Positions 1 to 5,971 of a DNA stretch of 64,000 nt are shown piece after piece (position 1 is the first letter of the stretch; each line of letters starts with the position of its first letter). The notes under the pieces were generated by a model. The model was not told the DNA's origin. It worked only from the letters and a program-made list of their open reading frames with translations, and ran no database searches. Origin of the DNA: Hyphomonas sp. (GTDB lineage Bacteria > Pseudomonadota > Alphaproteobacteria > Caulobacterales > Hyphomonadaceae); the NCBI RefSeq assembly GCF_017792385.1, contig NZ_CP051230.1:682001-746000 (forward strand), in the 5' to 3' direction. A program made the position numbers and the translations under genes.

Positions 1-1
1 A

Positions 2-106
2 GCGGCCGTCGAAACCGCCAAGGCGAAGGAAGCCGACCTCTGGAAAGGCTGGCCGGACGGCGCATTGCCCAGGGCAAAGACCACGCTGATCGCGGCGGCG
101 GAGTAG
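2..106 (+). CDS. C-terminal end of an unidentified protein (5' truncated by window edge)
   Basis: The frame beginning at base 2 is open to a TAG at 104-106 and gives 34 residues ending in ..LIAAAE. Codon use is GC-rich and typical of neighbouring genes, and the frame stops 4 bases before the converging lipoprotein gene, as expected of a real 3' end. No motif is present in so short a tail, so the function cannot be named. Confidence 0.45.
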   Translation, partial: AAVETAKAKEADLWKGWPDGALPRAKTTLIAAAE

Positions 107-110
107 GCCC

Positions 111-449
111 CTACTCTGCCGGCTCGACCTGCACGTCGATGATGGTGCCCTTCTTGCCGATCTTTTCGAGCGTCTTTTCGATGTCGTCGGACTCGACCGT
201 GCGCGTATAGGTCTTCGTGCCGCCGCCGAATTTCTTGACCTTCACCTTCAGCTTCACATCCGGCTCCGGCCCGTCCAGCGCGTCCCCGGTTGCGCTGACC
301 ACGCCGGACCCGACCGCATAGGCGCCCTTGGCCGTGCCTTCTACCACATCCCCGGCGACACTGACCGGCACGGTCACGACCTTGGTGGCAAGACAGGCCG
401 GAAGACAGGCCAGCAGGCCCGCAACAAGAACAAGGCGAAGGGCGGGCAT
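111..449 (-). CDS. Small putative lipoprotein
   Basis: 112 residues. The N-terminus is a short hydrophobic signal with two possible lipobox cysteines (LLAC at Cys15, LPAC at Cys19), so lipidation and export to the envelope are likely. The middle (about residues 23-55) is rich in Val, Gly, Ala and Thr. The C-terminal half is Lys-rich (VKVKVKKFGGG, then EKTLEKIGKKG). No enzymatic motif is visible. The ATG at 449 is the only start that keeps the signal sequence. It converges on the truncated gene at the left edge. Its role is unknown; it reads as a small alphaproteobacterial envelope lipoprotein. Confidence 0.7.
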   Translation of the reverse strand: MPALRLVLVAGLLACLPACLATKVVTVPVSVAGDVVEGTAKGAYAVGSGVVSATGDALDGPEPDVKLKVKVKKFGGGTKTYTRTVESDDIEKTLEKIGKKGTIIDVQVEPAE

Positions 450-534
450 GGCAAAGTCTCCTCAAGGCTTTGCCCCACCTTAGACCAGAGGAGTGTTGAA
501 GCGGGGTTACGGTTCGGTCAGCTCAGCTCCGCAC

Positions 535-636
535 CAGACCCCCACCTGTCCTCCCCCTTCCAGGGGGAGGAACCCAGACAGCACCAGCCTTGCTTGAGGG
601 CTGTTCTCCCCCCTGAAAGGGGGGAGTTAGAGGGGG
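535..636. repeat. Dispersed palindromic repeat, copy 1 (about 102 bp)
   Basis: This copy matches positions 61414-61516 at roughly nine bases in ten over its full length. It contains two hairpins (arms CCTCCCCCTT/AGGGGGAGG and CTCCCCC/GGGGGAG) joined by a conserved spacer containing CCTTGCTTGAGG. It lies in the gap after lysK. The two-hairpin design is that of REP/BIME-like intergenic elements; transcription stopping or mRNA stabilisation after lysK is inferred only. Confidence 0.8.
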
Positions 637-661
637 GGCCACCGGACTCGCCGCTTGCGCC

Positions 662-2254
662 CTACCCCCGCGCCAGCGCCTCATCGATCAGGCGGGCGGT
701 ATTCTCCACGCCATACAGCGCCGCAAAGCTGCCGAAGCGCGGACCCTGGCTCTGGCCGAGCAGGACTTCATACAGCGCCTTGAACCAGTCACGCAGATTC
801 TCGAAGCCGTGATCCTTGCCGACCGAGAAGGTCAGCGTCTGGAGGTTTTCGGAATTCCGCTCCCCGTCAAACGCCTTCAGCCGCGCGGAAAGATCCTCCA
901 TCGCGGCGCGTTCGGCCTCCGTCGGCGCACGATAGGTCTTCTGGGGCAGGACGAAGTCGCGATAATAGCTCATCGCATAGCCCGCGAGGTCATCTAGCAG
1001 GGGGTGCGTCTCCGGTGAGGCTTCCGGCGCATATTGCGAGATGAAGCCCCAGAGCTGGCTCTTGTCTTCCGGGTTCGCCACGGCCACGAGGTTCAGCAGC
1101 AGCGCAAAGCTGACCGGCGTCGTCTCGGCCGGCGGCTTGCCGGAATGGATGTGCCAGACCGGGTTCTCGATCTGCCGCTCGGGTGCCTCGGCCGGATACT
1201 TCTCAAGGAAGGTGAGATATTCGTCCACGGCCTTCGGGATGACGTCGAAGTAAAGCTTCTTCGCCACGCGCGGCTTCTGGAACTGGAACAGGCTGAGGCT
1301 CTCATCCGGGGCATATTTCAGCCAGTCCTCGACCGAGATGCCATTGCCCTTGGTCTTGGAGATCTTCTCGCCCTTCTCGTCCAGGAACATCTCATAGACA
1401 TATTGTTCCGGCGGGCGCTTGCCCAGGATGCGCGTGATCTTCGAATAGATCGGCGCATTCGCCTGATGGTCCTTGCCGAACATTTCAAAGTCGACGCCAA
1501 GCGCGGCCCAGCGCATGCCGAAATCGGGCTTCCACTGCATCTTCACATGGCCGCCCGTCACCGGCAGCGTGAATTCCTTGCCGCTTTCATCGTCAAACGT
1601 GATCGTGCCCTTCTCTCCGTCAACGGATTTCATTGGCACATACAGCACCTGCCCCGTCTCTGGATGGATCGGCAGGAACGGGCTATAGGTTGCTTGCCGC
1701 TCTTCGCCCAGCGTCGGCAGCATCACATCCATGATGTCCTGATACTTGCGCGCGGCCTCCCGCAGCATGTCGTCGAACCGGCCGGATTTGTAGCATTCCG
1801 TGGCCGACAGGAATTCATACTCAAAGCCGAACTGGTCGAGGAAGGCACACAGCCGCGCATTCATGTGCGCGCCATAGGAAGCGTGCGTGCCGAACGGGTC
1901 CGGCACAGCCGTCAGCGGCTGTTGCAGATAGGCTTCCAGGCTTTCCGGGTTCGGCACGGTCGGCGGCACTTTGCGCATCCCGTCCATATCGTCAGACACA
2001 CAGATCAGCCGCGTCTTGTATTTGCCGCCAGTCAGCGCCTCAAACGCATGGCGCACCATCGTCGTGCGCACCACTTCGCCAAACGTGCCGATATGCGGCA
2101 GGCCCGACGGGCCATAGCCGGTCTCGAACGTGACCGGGTCATCCACTGTCCGCTGGCCGGCCTTGATCTGCTGCTCCACACGCTGTTCCAGCTTGCGGGC
2201 AAGCTCGAACGGCCAGGCCTTTGCGGATTGGGCGAGCGCGGAAAGATCGGTCAT
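662..2254 (-). CDS. lysK: Lysine--tRNA ligase, class I
   Basis: 530 residues, normal for class I LysRS, the archaeal-type enzyme that replaces class II LysRS in many alphaproteobacteria. It charges tRNA-Lys with lysine using ATP in the cytoplasm. The class I signatures are present: the HIGH motif as PHIG (residues 53-56, in GPSGLPHIGTFGE) and the KMSKS motif as KISKTKGN (297-304). The C-terminal part is the helical anticodon-binding region. ATG at 2254 begins MTDLSALAQ. It is transcribed alone, with a REP-like repeat directly downstream. No missing residues or frameshift are seen. Confidence 0.97.
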   Translation of the reverse strand: MTDLSALAQSAKAWPFELARKLEQRVEQQIKAGQRTVDDPVTFETGYGPSGLPHIGTFGEVVRTTMVRHAFEALTGGKYKTRLICVSDDMDGMRKVPPTVPNPESLEAYLQQPLTAVPDPFGTHASYGAHMNARLCAFLDQFGFEYEFLSATECYKSGRFDDMLREAARKYQDIMDVMLPTLGEERQATYSPFLPIHPETGQVLYVPMKSVDGEKGTITFDDESGKEFTLPVTGGHVKMQWKPDFGMRWAALGVDFEMFGKDHQANAPIYSKITRILGKRPPEQYVYEMFLDEKGEKISKTKGNGISVEDWLKYAPDESLSLFQFQKPRVAKKLYFDVIPKAVDEYLTFLEKYPAEAPERQIENPVWHIHSGKPPAETTPVSFALLLNLVAVANPEDKSQLWGFISQYAPEASPETHPLLDDLAGYAMSYYRDFVLPQKTYRAPTEAERAAMEDLSARLKAFDGERNSENLQTLTFSVGKDHGFENLRDWFKALYEVLLGQSQGPRFGSFAALYGVENTARLIDEALARG

Positions 2255-2375
2255 CGGGAATGTCAGTCATGCTTGAGTGAAAACAGGTCCGCCGGACCTA
2301 GAGGCCACGGGGGGCGCGGTCAAGCGGCGCTGCACCTGTAAACATCTCCCCAACAGTGAGTGACGGGGGAGAACA

Positions 2376-2936
2376 CTAACTCCATCGAGGCGGTTTTGAC
2401 CGCTTTCGCGGTTTTACAAATGAATGTTCGACAATTTTTCCGGACTGTAGTTGGTTCTCGTACCGCAAGTACCGAAGTGCCTTAAGCGTGAATAGAAAGT
2501 ACGATTCTTGTTGCTTGAGAAGATCGTGCGTCACACGCTGGAAATTTGGGGAGTAATGGCGGTTCGATTTTGCCGCTTTATCCGGATCCGCAAAACAGAG
2601 ACAAGAACCGTCCTCGCTAACGTTCCAATGTGCGTGGGCAAATTGGTTTCTTATTACTCGACAATGACCCAAAGCAGGCTCGACAACCTGAAAATAATAT
2701 AAATCTAGAGACTTCTTCTTAAACTGACCGGAAATTAGCGCGTCAGCAATTTGCTGCCGCGCCAGCTCTCCACGTATTCGGTAAAGCACCCGTTTCGCCA
2801 GATCATCGTTCCCTATTATTTCTCCCATACACAGCGTTAACTCATACTCGAGTTCTCCATATCCAGCCAGCAAACGGCCAACTATAGCAGCCTCCTTCCG
2901 GAACTTCTGAAATGGGGGTAGCAGTGTTTCTGCCAA
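2376..2936 (-). CDS. HEPN-motif protein, putative RNase-type toxin or effector
   Basis: 186 residues, mostly helical by composition, with noticeably lower G+C than flanking genes. Residues 96-101 read RNQFAH, an R-x4-H motif typical of HEPN-domain RNases, and the context 'CRVIRNQFAHAHW' resembles the active-site helix of that superfamily. HEPN proteins act as toxins or effectors in toxin-antitoxin, abortive-infection and CRISPR systems. The start is uncertain: an in-frame TGA lies at 2940-2942, so the most upstream choice is TTG at 2936, and the first internal ATG is 36 codons later. It follows the Cas2-like gene by 36 bases on the same strand. Family assignment is from the motif only. Confidence 0.55.
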   Translation of the reverse strand: MAETLLPPFQKFRKEAAIVGRLLAGYGELEYELTLCMGEIIGNDDLAKRVLYRIRGELARQQIADALISGQFKKKSLDLYYFQVVEPALGHCRVIRNQFAHAHWNVSEDGSCLCFADPDKAAKSNRHYSPNFQRVTHDLLKQQESYFLFTLKALRYLRYENQLQSGKIVEHSFVKPRKRSKPPRWS

Positions 2937-2972
2937 AACTCAGTCGACCTAATTCTCGGTTACTGCGCTTGT

Positions 2973-3251
2973 CTAACTCGAGAACCAAATAGCGTTTATT
3001 TCATCTATAGGCGGATGATCCCAATTGCTGACGATCCCTTCTGCGGCGTTTATTACTGCGAGCCTATCGTTCGGATCTAGATGCCTCGCCACCCGATCAT
3101 ACGCTTGCCGCGCGTCTAAGGCTGTATGAACGTAATAGAGCGAGTACTGAAATTGGTACCACTGTCCTAGAGACTGAATTTCATCTCTCACTGCATCATA
3201 GTTCTGCCCCGGTTTCGTAAGGTCGTAGGCTATGAACAAATTATGGGCCAT
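2973..3251 (-). CDS. Small Cas2-like/VapD-like ferredoxin-fold protein
   Basis: 92 residues. The start 'NLFIAYDL' followed by 'QYSLYYV' about 25 residues later resembles the first strand (conserved Asp, here Asp10) and the Q-x-S strand of the Cas2/VapD ferredoxin-like fold. Similar stand-alone proteins, often labelled 'SinR family', occur in many bacteria without CRISPR. No CRISPR repeats or cas1 lie nearby, so an adaptation role is unlikely; a nuclease or toxin-antitoxin role is inferred. ATG at 3251. It is the first gene of an apparent two-gene unit with the HEPN protein, and its low G+C suggests horizontal acquisition. Confidence 0.6.
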   Translation of the reverse strand: MAHNLFIAYDLTKPGQNYDAVRDEIQSLGQWYQFQYSLYYVHTALDARQAYDRVARHLDPNDRLAVINAAEGIVSNWDHPPIDEINAIWFSS

Positions 3252-3310
3252 CGCACTTCTCCGCGAACATTTATCGCTTTCAACTTAAATAAGTCACCTT
3301 TTCTCCAATT

Positions 3311-3391
3311 ATGTCAAACTCAAAAGCGTAAAAAATATTTGACATGTCAAAAATCTTTGACCATATGGGTCATGTAAGAAATTTTTGACAT
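3311..3391. promoter_or_regulatory. Cluster of TTTGACAT/ATGTCAAA repeats: candidate operator and promoters
   Basis: The divergent gap between the Cas2-like gene and the membrane protein gene holds ATGTCAAA at 3311-3318, a perfect 14-bp palindrome TTTGACATGTCAAA at 3338-3351, an imperfect palindrome TTTGACC-ATAT-GGGTCA starting at 3356, and TTTGACAT at 3384-3391 just before the ribosome binding site. TTGACA also equals the sigma-70 -35 hexamer, so the sites can serve as promoter and operator. The XRE regulator at 3828 is the natural candidate to bind them. Confidence 0.5.
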
Positions 3392-3402
3392 GGAGACATC
3401 AA

Positions 3403-3825
3403 ATGTCCTTTCACGAAAAATCGGCCTGGATCATGGGCCTGCTGCTCTCGCTCACCGGGCTCTGGTATATCAATCAGGTGTGGAGCCGGTCTGAGGCGCT
3501 GGGCGAGACCATTGGCCCCAACATCGTGCTGATCGCCGTGGCGACCGGCATGCTGGTCTTCGGCGCCATCATCAGCCACATCATCATCGCAGCCAGCAAC
3601 CCCGAAGAGGCCAATGACGCAGAGGATGAACGCGACAAGCAGGTGCTGCGCCGCGCGGGCAATATCTCCGGCTATGTGCTGGGCTTCGGCATCTTTGCGG
3701 GCCTCTGGCACTATTACTTCCTCGCCGATGGCAACATGCTGTTCCACATTGCGGTGGCCAGCCTGATCGCGTCGCAAGTGGCCGAATATGCCCTGACCAT
3801 CCTGTTCTATCGCCGGGGCGTGTAA
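3403..3825 (+). CDS. Four-helix integral membrane protein of an XRE-regulated pair
   Basis: 140 residues with about four hydrophobic segments (near residues 10-25, 40-65, 90-110 and 115-135) and a charged loop, ASNPEEANDAEDERDKQVLRR, between helices two and three. ATG at 3403 is chosen because GGAGA at 3392-3396 precedes it; the frame is open further upstream but without a signal. The next gene, an XRE regulator, begins two bases after this stop, so they are co-transcribed. Small membrane protein plus Cro/CI-like regulator pairs are common in bacteria, and the membrane partner's function is generally unknown. I cannot name it further. Confidence 0.75.
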   Translation: MSFHEKSAWIMGLLLSLTGLWYINQVWSRSEALGETIGPNIVLIAVATGMLVFGAIISHIIIAASNPEEANDAEDERDKQVLRRAGNISGYVLGFGIFAGLWHYYFLADGNMLFHIAVASLIASQVAEYALTILFYRRGV

Positions 3826-3827
3826 GC

Positions 3828-4055
3828 ATGGCCAAACGCCCCCCTATTCTGAACCGTGTAAAGGCCCTGCGAGAGGCCCATGACGGGATGAGCCAGGCGG
3901 CCCTCGCCAAGGAGATCGGCGTGACGCGGCAAACCGTGATCGCCATCGAACAGGGCCGCTACTCCCCTTCCCTCGAAAGCGCCTTCCGCATCGCGCGGGT
4001 CTTCGGCGTCAGCCTCGATGACGTGTTCCAGTGGGACGAGACCGCCGAAGCCTGA
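3828..4055 (+). CDS. XRE-family (Cro/CI-like) transcriptional regulator, short
   Basis: 75 residues, essentially a single helix-turn-helix. Residues 22-60 contain the signature: SQAALAKEIGVTRQTVIAIEQG as helix 2-turn-helix 3, then YSPSLESAFRIARVFGVSLDDVF. This is the compact YozG-like class of DNA-binding regulators usually encoded next to a membrane protein. It starts at ATG 3828, two bases after the upstream stop. The palindromic TTTGACATGTCAAA upstream of the operon is a likely autoregulatory target (inference). Confidence 0.85.
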   Translation: MAKRPPILNRVKALREAHDGMSQAALAKEIGVTRQTVIAIEQGRYSPSLESAFRIARVFGVSLDDVFQWDETAEA

Positions 4056-4138
4056 GCCCCGCCTGCGGGCTGAGATGAGACTGGCCCGGCGGCGCCCCCG
4101 TCCGGGCCATTCCGCATGTGCAACAAAGCGCAAAAACT

Positions 4139-4151
4139 TGATTGACAATCA
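4139..4151. promoter_or_regulatory. Palindrome TGATTG-A-CAATCA over a -35 hexamer upstream of bfd
   Basis: A perfect 13-bp palindrome embeds TTGACA (4142-4147) and lies 27 bases before the bfd start. Its TGAT..ATCA ends resemble the outer part of a Fur-type site, which fits iron repression of a Bfd gene, but the centre does not match the consensus. A second near-palindrome around TGATCA (4175-4190) overlaps the start codon. Both are candidates only. Confidence 0.35.
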
Positions 4152-4177
4152 TTCGCATTCTCGTGCAAATGGTTCGC

Positions 4178-4378
4178 ATGATCATTTGCGTCTGCAACCG
4201 TATCAACTGCAAGAGCGTGCGCACCGCCGTCGATGCTGGCGCGCGCAGCCCGAAAGCCGTGCAGGCGCATCATGGCTGCAAGTTCCAGTGCGGAAAATGC
4301 AGCTGCTCGATCGGCGAGATCATCTCCGAGGAGATGGACCGCCGTCCGGCCGCCCCGGCCCTGGTCGCCGCCGAATAG
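4178..4378 (+). CDS. bfd: Bacterioferritin-associated ferredoxin
   Basis: 66 residues from ATG 4178 (MIICVCNRI). The BFD-like [2Fe-2S] ligands are complete with the spacing of E. coli Bfd: Cys4, Cys6, Cys38, Cys41. Bfd docks on bacterioferritin and reduces its ferric core so that iron can be released under starvation. Longer starts (ATG 4169, TTG 4142) are possible, but 4178 matches the family N-terminus and TTG 4142 is better explained as part of the promoter. The bacterioferritin gene follows 229 bases downstream on the same strand. The C-terminus after residue 55 is Pro/Ala-rich and variable in the family. Confidence 0.9.
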   Translation: MIICVCNRINCKSVRTAVDAGARSPKAVQAHHGCKFQCGKCSCSIGEIISEEMDRRPAAPALVAAE

Positions 4379-4434
4379 GCCCACACCCGCCCTTGAAATC
4401 GCAGTGCTTTTGGCACCTTCCGCACCCTGTGTGG

Positions 4435-4495
4435 CACGGTTCTGGAACGTTCTGACACGGCCTGAAACGCTTTGACATGGTGTGGAACGGCGCCC
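4435..4495. repeat. Three imperfect tandem ~20-bp repeats upstream of bacterioferritin
   Basis: The units are 4435-4455 (CACGGTTCTGGAACG..), 4456-4475 (CACGGCCTGAAACG..) and 4476-4495 (CATGGTGTGGAACG..). Each begins CAyGG and carries GrAACG at the same position. They sit 110-170 bases before the bfr start, in the promoter region, and could be an array of regulator sites. No known consensus is recognised. Confidence 0.55.
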
Positions 4496-4531
4496 TGCAA
4501 GTGTGTCGCACTTTCATATGCAATTGTTTTT

Positions 4532-4554
4532 ATTGGATTTTTTCTTGATCCAAT
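4532..4554. promoter_or_regulatory. AT-rich inverted repeat in the bfr leader
   Basis: ATTGGAT (4532-4538) pairs with ATCCAAT (4548-4554) around a 9-base T-rich loop, inside an AT-rich stretch that contrasts with the genome. It lies 54 bases before the bfr ATG and could be an operator or part of a transcript-leader hairpin. A Rho-independent terminator is unlikely because no T-run follows. Confidence 0.35.
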
Positions 4555-4607
4555 GGCACAATCACCCTAGGTGCTGCCCATATCCACAATCCACGCAGGA
4601 GCTCCCC

Positions 4608-5099
4608 ATGAAAGGCGACCCGAAGGTCATCGAATTCCTCAACAAATGCCTCAAGAACGAGCTGACGGCGATCAACCAGTATTTCCTGCATTCGCGCATG
4701 CTGCACGATTGGGGCGTCAGCAAGCTCGGCGACTATGAATACAAGGAATCCATTGAGGAAATGGAGCACGCCGACTGGCTGATCGAGCGCATCCTGTTCC
4801 TCGGCGGCCTGCCGAACCTGCAGGATCTCGGCAAGCTGCGCATTGGGGAATCGGTGCACGAAATCCTCGAATGCGACCTGAAGCTGGAAAACGATGCCAT
4901 CCCGCTCCTGCGCGACGCCATGGAATACTGCGAAAGCGTCCGCGACTATGGCAGCCGCGACCTGTTCGGCAAGATCCTCAGCAATGAAGAGGAACATGTC
5001 GACTATCTGGAAACCCAGTTCGACCTGATCGAGCGCATCGGCATCGAGCGCTACACCATGCTCCAGTCCGAAGCCAACGGCTCGAAGGCGCAGGACTAG
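4608..5099 (+). CDS. bfr: Bacterioferritin
   Basis: 163 residues, close to the usual ~160. All ferroxidase ligands are in E. coli Bfr positions: Glu18, Glu51, His54, Glu94, Glu127 and His130, with Tyr25 nearby and Met52 as the heme ligand at the dimer interface. The protein forms a 24-subunit cage that oxidises and stores iron. ATG 4608 follows AGGAGC at a good distance; the longer open frame upstream is promoter DNA. With bfd upstream this is an iron storage/release pair. Tandem repeats and an AT-rich hairpin upstream suggest regulated expression. Confidence 0.97.
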   Translation: MKGDPKVIEFLNKCLKNELTAINQYFLHSRMLHDWGVSKLGDYEYKESIEEMEHADWLIERILFLGGLPNLQDLGKLRIGESVHEILECDLKLENDAIPLLRDAMEYCESVRDYGSRDLFGKILSNEEEHVDYLETQFDLIERIGIERYTMLQSEANGSKAQD

Positions 5100-5115
5100 G
5101 CGCTTTCAGGCCCCT

Positions 5116-5940
5116 CTAGGCGCTGCTCTCCTCGGGGGCAGCGCCCGCCTCGGCTTCGGCCTCCTCGACGCGATCCTGCAGCTTCTGAAGCTGTCGCTCG
5201 CGCAGCTCATCCGAAAATGCGCTGGCAAACACGCCGGCCGGCAGGGCGACCACGCCGATGCCCGCAATCGCGATGATCGAGGCCGCAATCCGGCCCAGCG
5301 TGGTGACCGGATAGATGTCGCCATAGCCCACCGTGGTCAGCGTGGCGATCGACCACCAGATGGCCCGCGGGATGGAGCCGAATTCCTCGCGCCCCTGCCC
5401 CACGCCCTCGATGAAGTACAGCAGCACGGCAGCCACATAGACCAGCGCCAGCGCCATGGCGAGCGTGGTGAGAAGCTGTGACCCGGCCCGCCGCATGGCT
5501 GCGCCCAGCACGTCAAAGGCCGGGACAAACCGGGCAATCTTGATCAATCGGAACAGGCGGAACACACGCAGCGCGATCAGCGGGATGCCGCCGCCCACGA
5601 CCATCACGATCAGCTCCGGCAGGAAGGCCAGCAGGTCCGCAATCGAATAGAAGCGGGTGATGTACCGGATGCGACCGACAAATCCCGCATATTCCGGTCT
5701 CAATCCGGCCACAGCGACGCGCAGCACGTATTCGATGGCAAAGATGACGACAACGGCGACATTGAACCAGTCAAAGGCCCGCCGCCATTCCGGAATCGCC
5801 ACAAGGGTCGGCTCGGTCTCCAGCGCCAGGAACAGGAAACTTGCCAGGACGAGGCTGATGATGAACCAGTTGGTGACAGAAATGCCGGATTTGCGGGCCT
5901 CCGGCACGAGTTCATTGTGCAACCAGCGATACAGCCCCAT
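5116..5940 (-). CDS. Voltage-gated potassium channel-type ion transporter
   Basis: 274 residues with the six-helix architecture of a bacterial Kv-like channel. S1 is around residues 24-41, S2 around 60-78, the positively charged S4 is RVFRLFRLIKIAR (125-137), S5 around 157-177, and the pore loop carries the K+ selectivity filter TVGYGD (203-208) before S6 (about 217-240). The C-terminal tail (245-274) is a charged, Ala/Glu-rich probable coiled coil. It would conduct K+ across the inner membrane. ATG at 5940. It stands alone between bfr (convergent) and pheT (same strand). Confidence 0.93.
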   Translation of the reverse strand: MGLYRWLHNELVPEARKSGISVTNWFIISLVLASFLFLALETEPTLVAIPEWRRAFDWFNVAVVVIFAIEYVLRVAVAGLRPEYAGFVGRIRYITRFYSIADLLAFLPELIVMVVGGGIPLIALRVFRLFRLIKIARFVPAFDVLGAAMRRAGSQLLTTLAMALALVYVAAVLLYFIEGVGQGREEFGSIPRAIWWSIATLTTVGYGDIYPVTTLGRIAASIIAIAGIGVVALPAGVFASAFSDELRERQLQKLQDRVEEAEAEAGAAPEESSA

Positions 5941-5971
5941 GCGTGTCCCCTGTCACCGGGATTGGTGTCTC

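Noticed and set aside
1034..2341. Long plus-strand open frame opposite lysK
   Set aside because: It is the antisense shadow of the class I LysRS gene: Arg/His/Leu-rich, no family features. The GC-rich codon bias keeps the opposite frame open.
2973..3251. CRISPR-Cas adaptation gene cas2
   Set aside because: The protein has a Cas2-like fold pattern, but no cas1, effector genes or repeat-spacer array occur in the window, so the CRISPR label is not justified.
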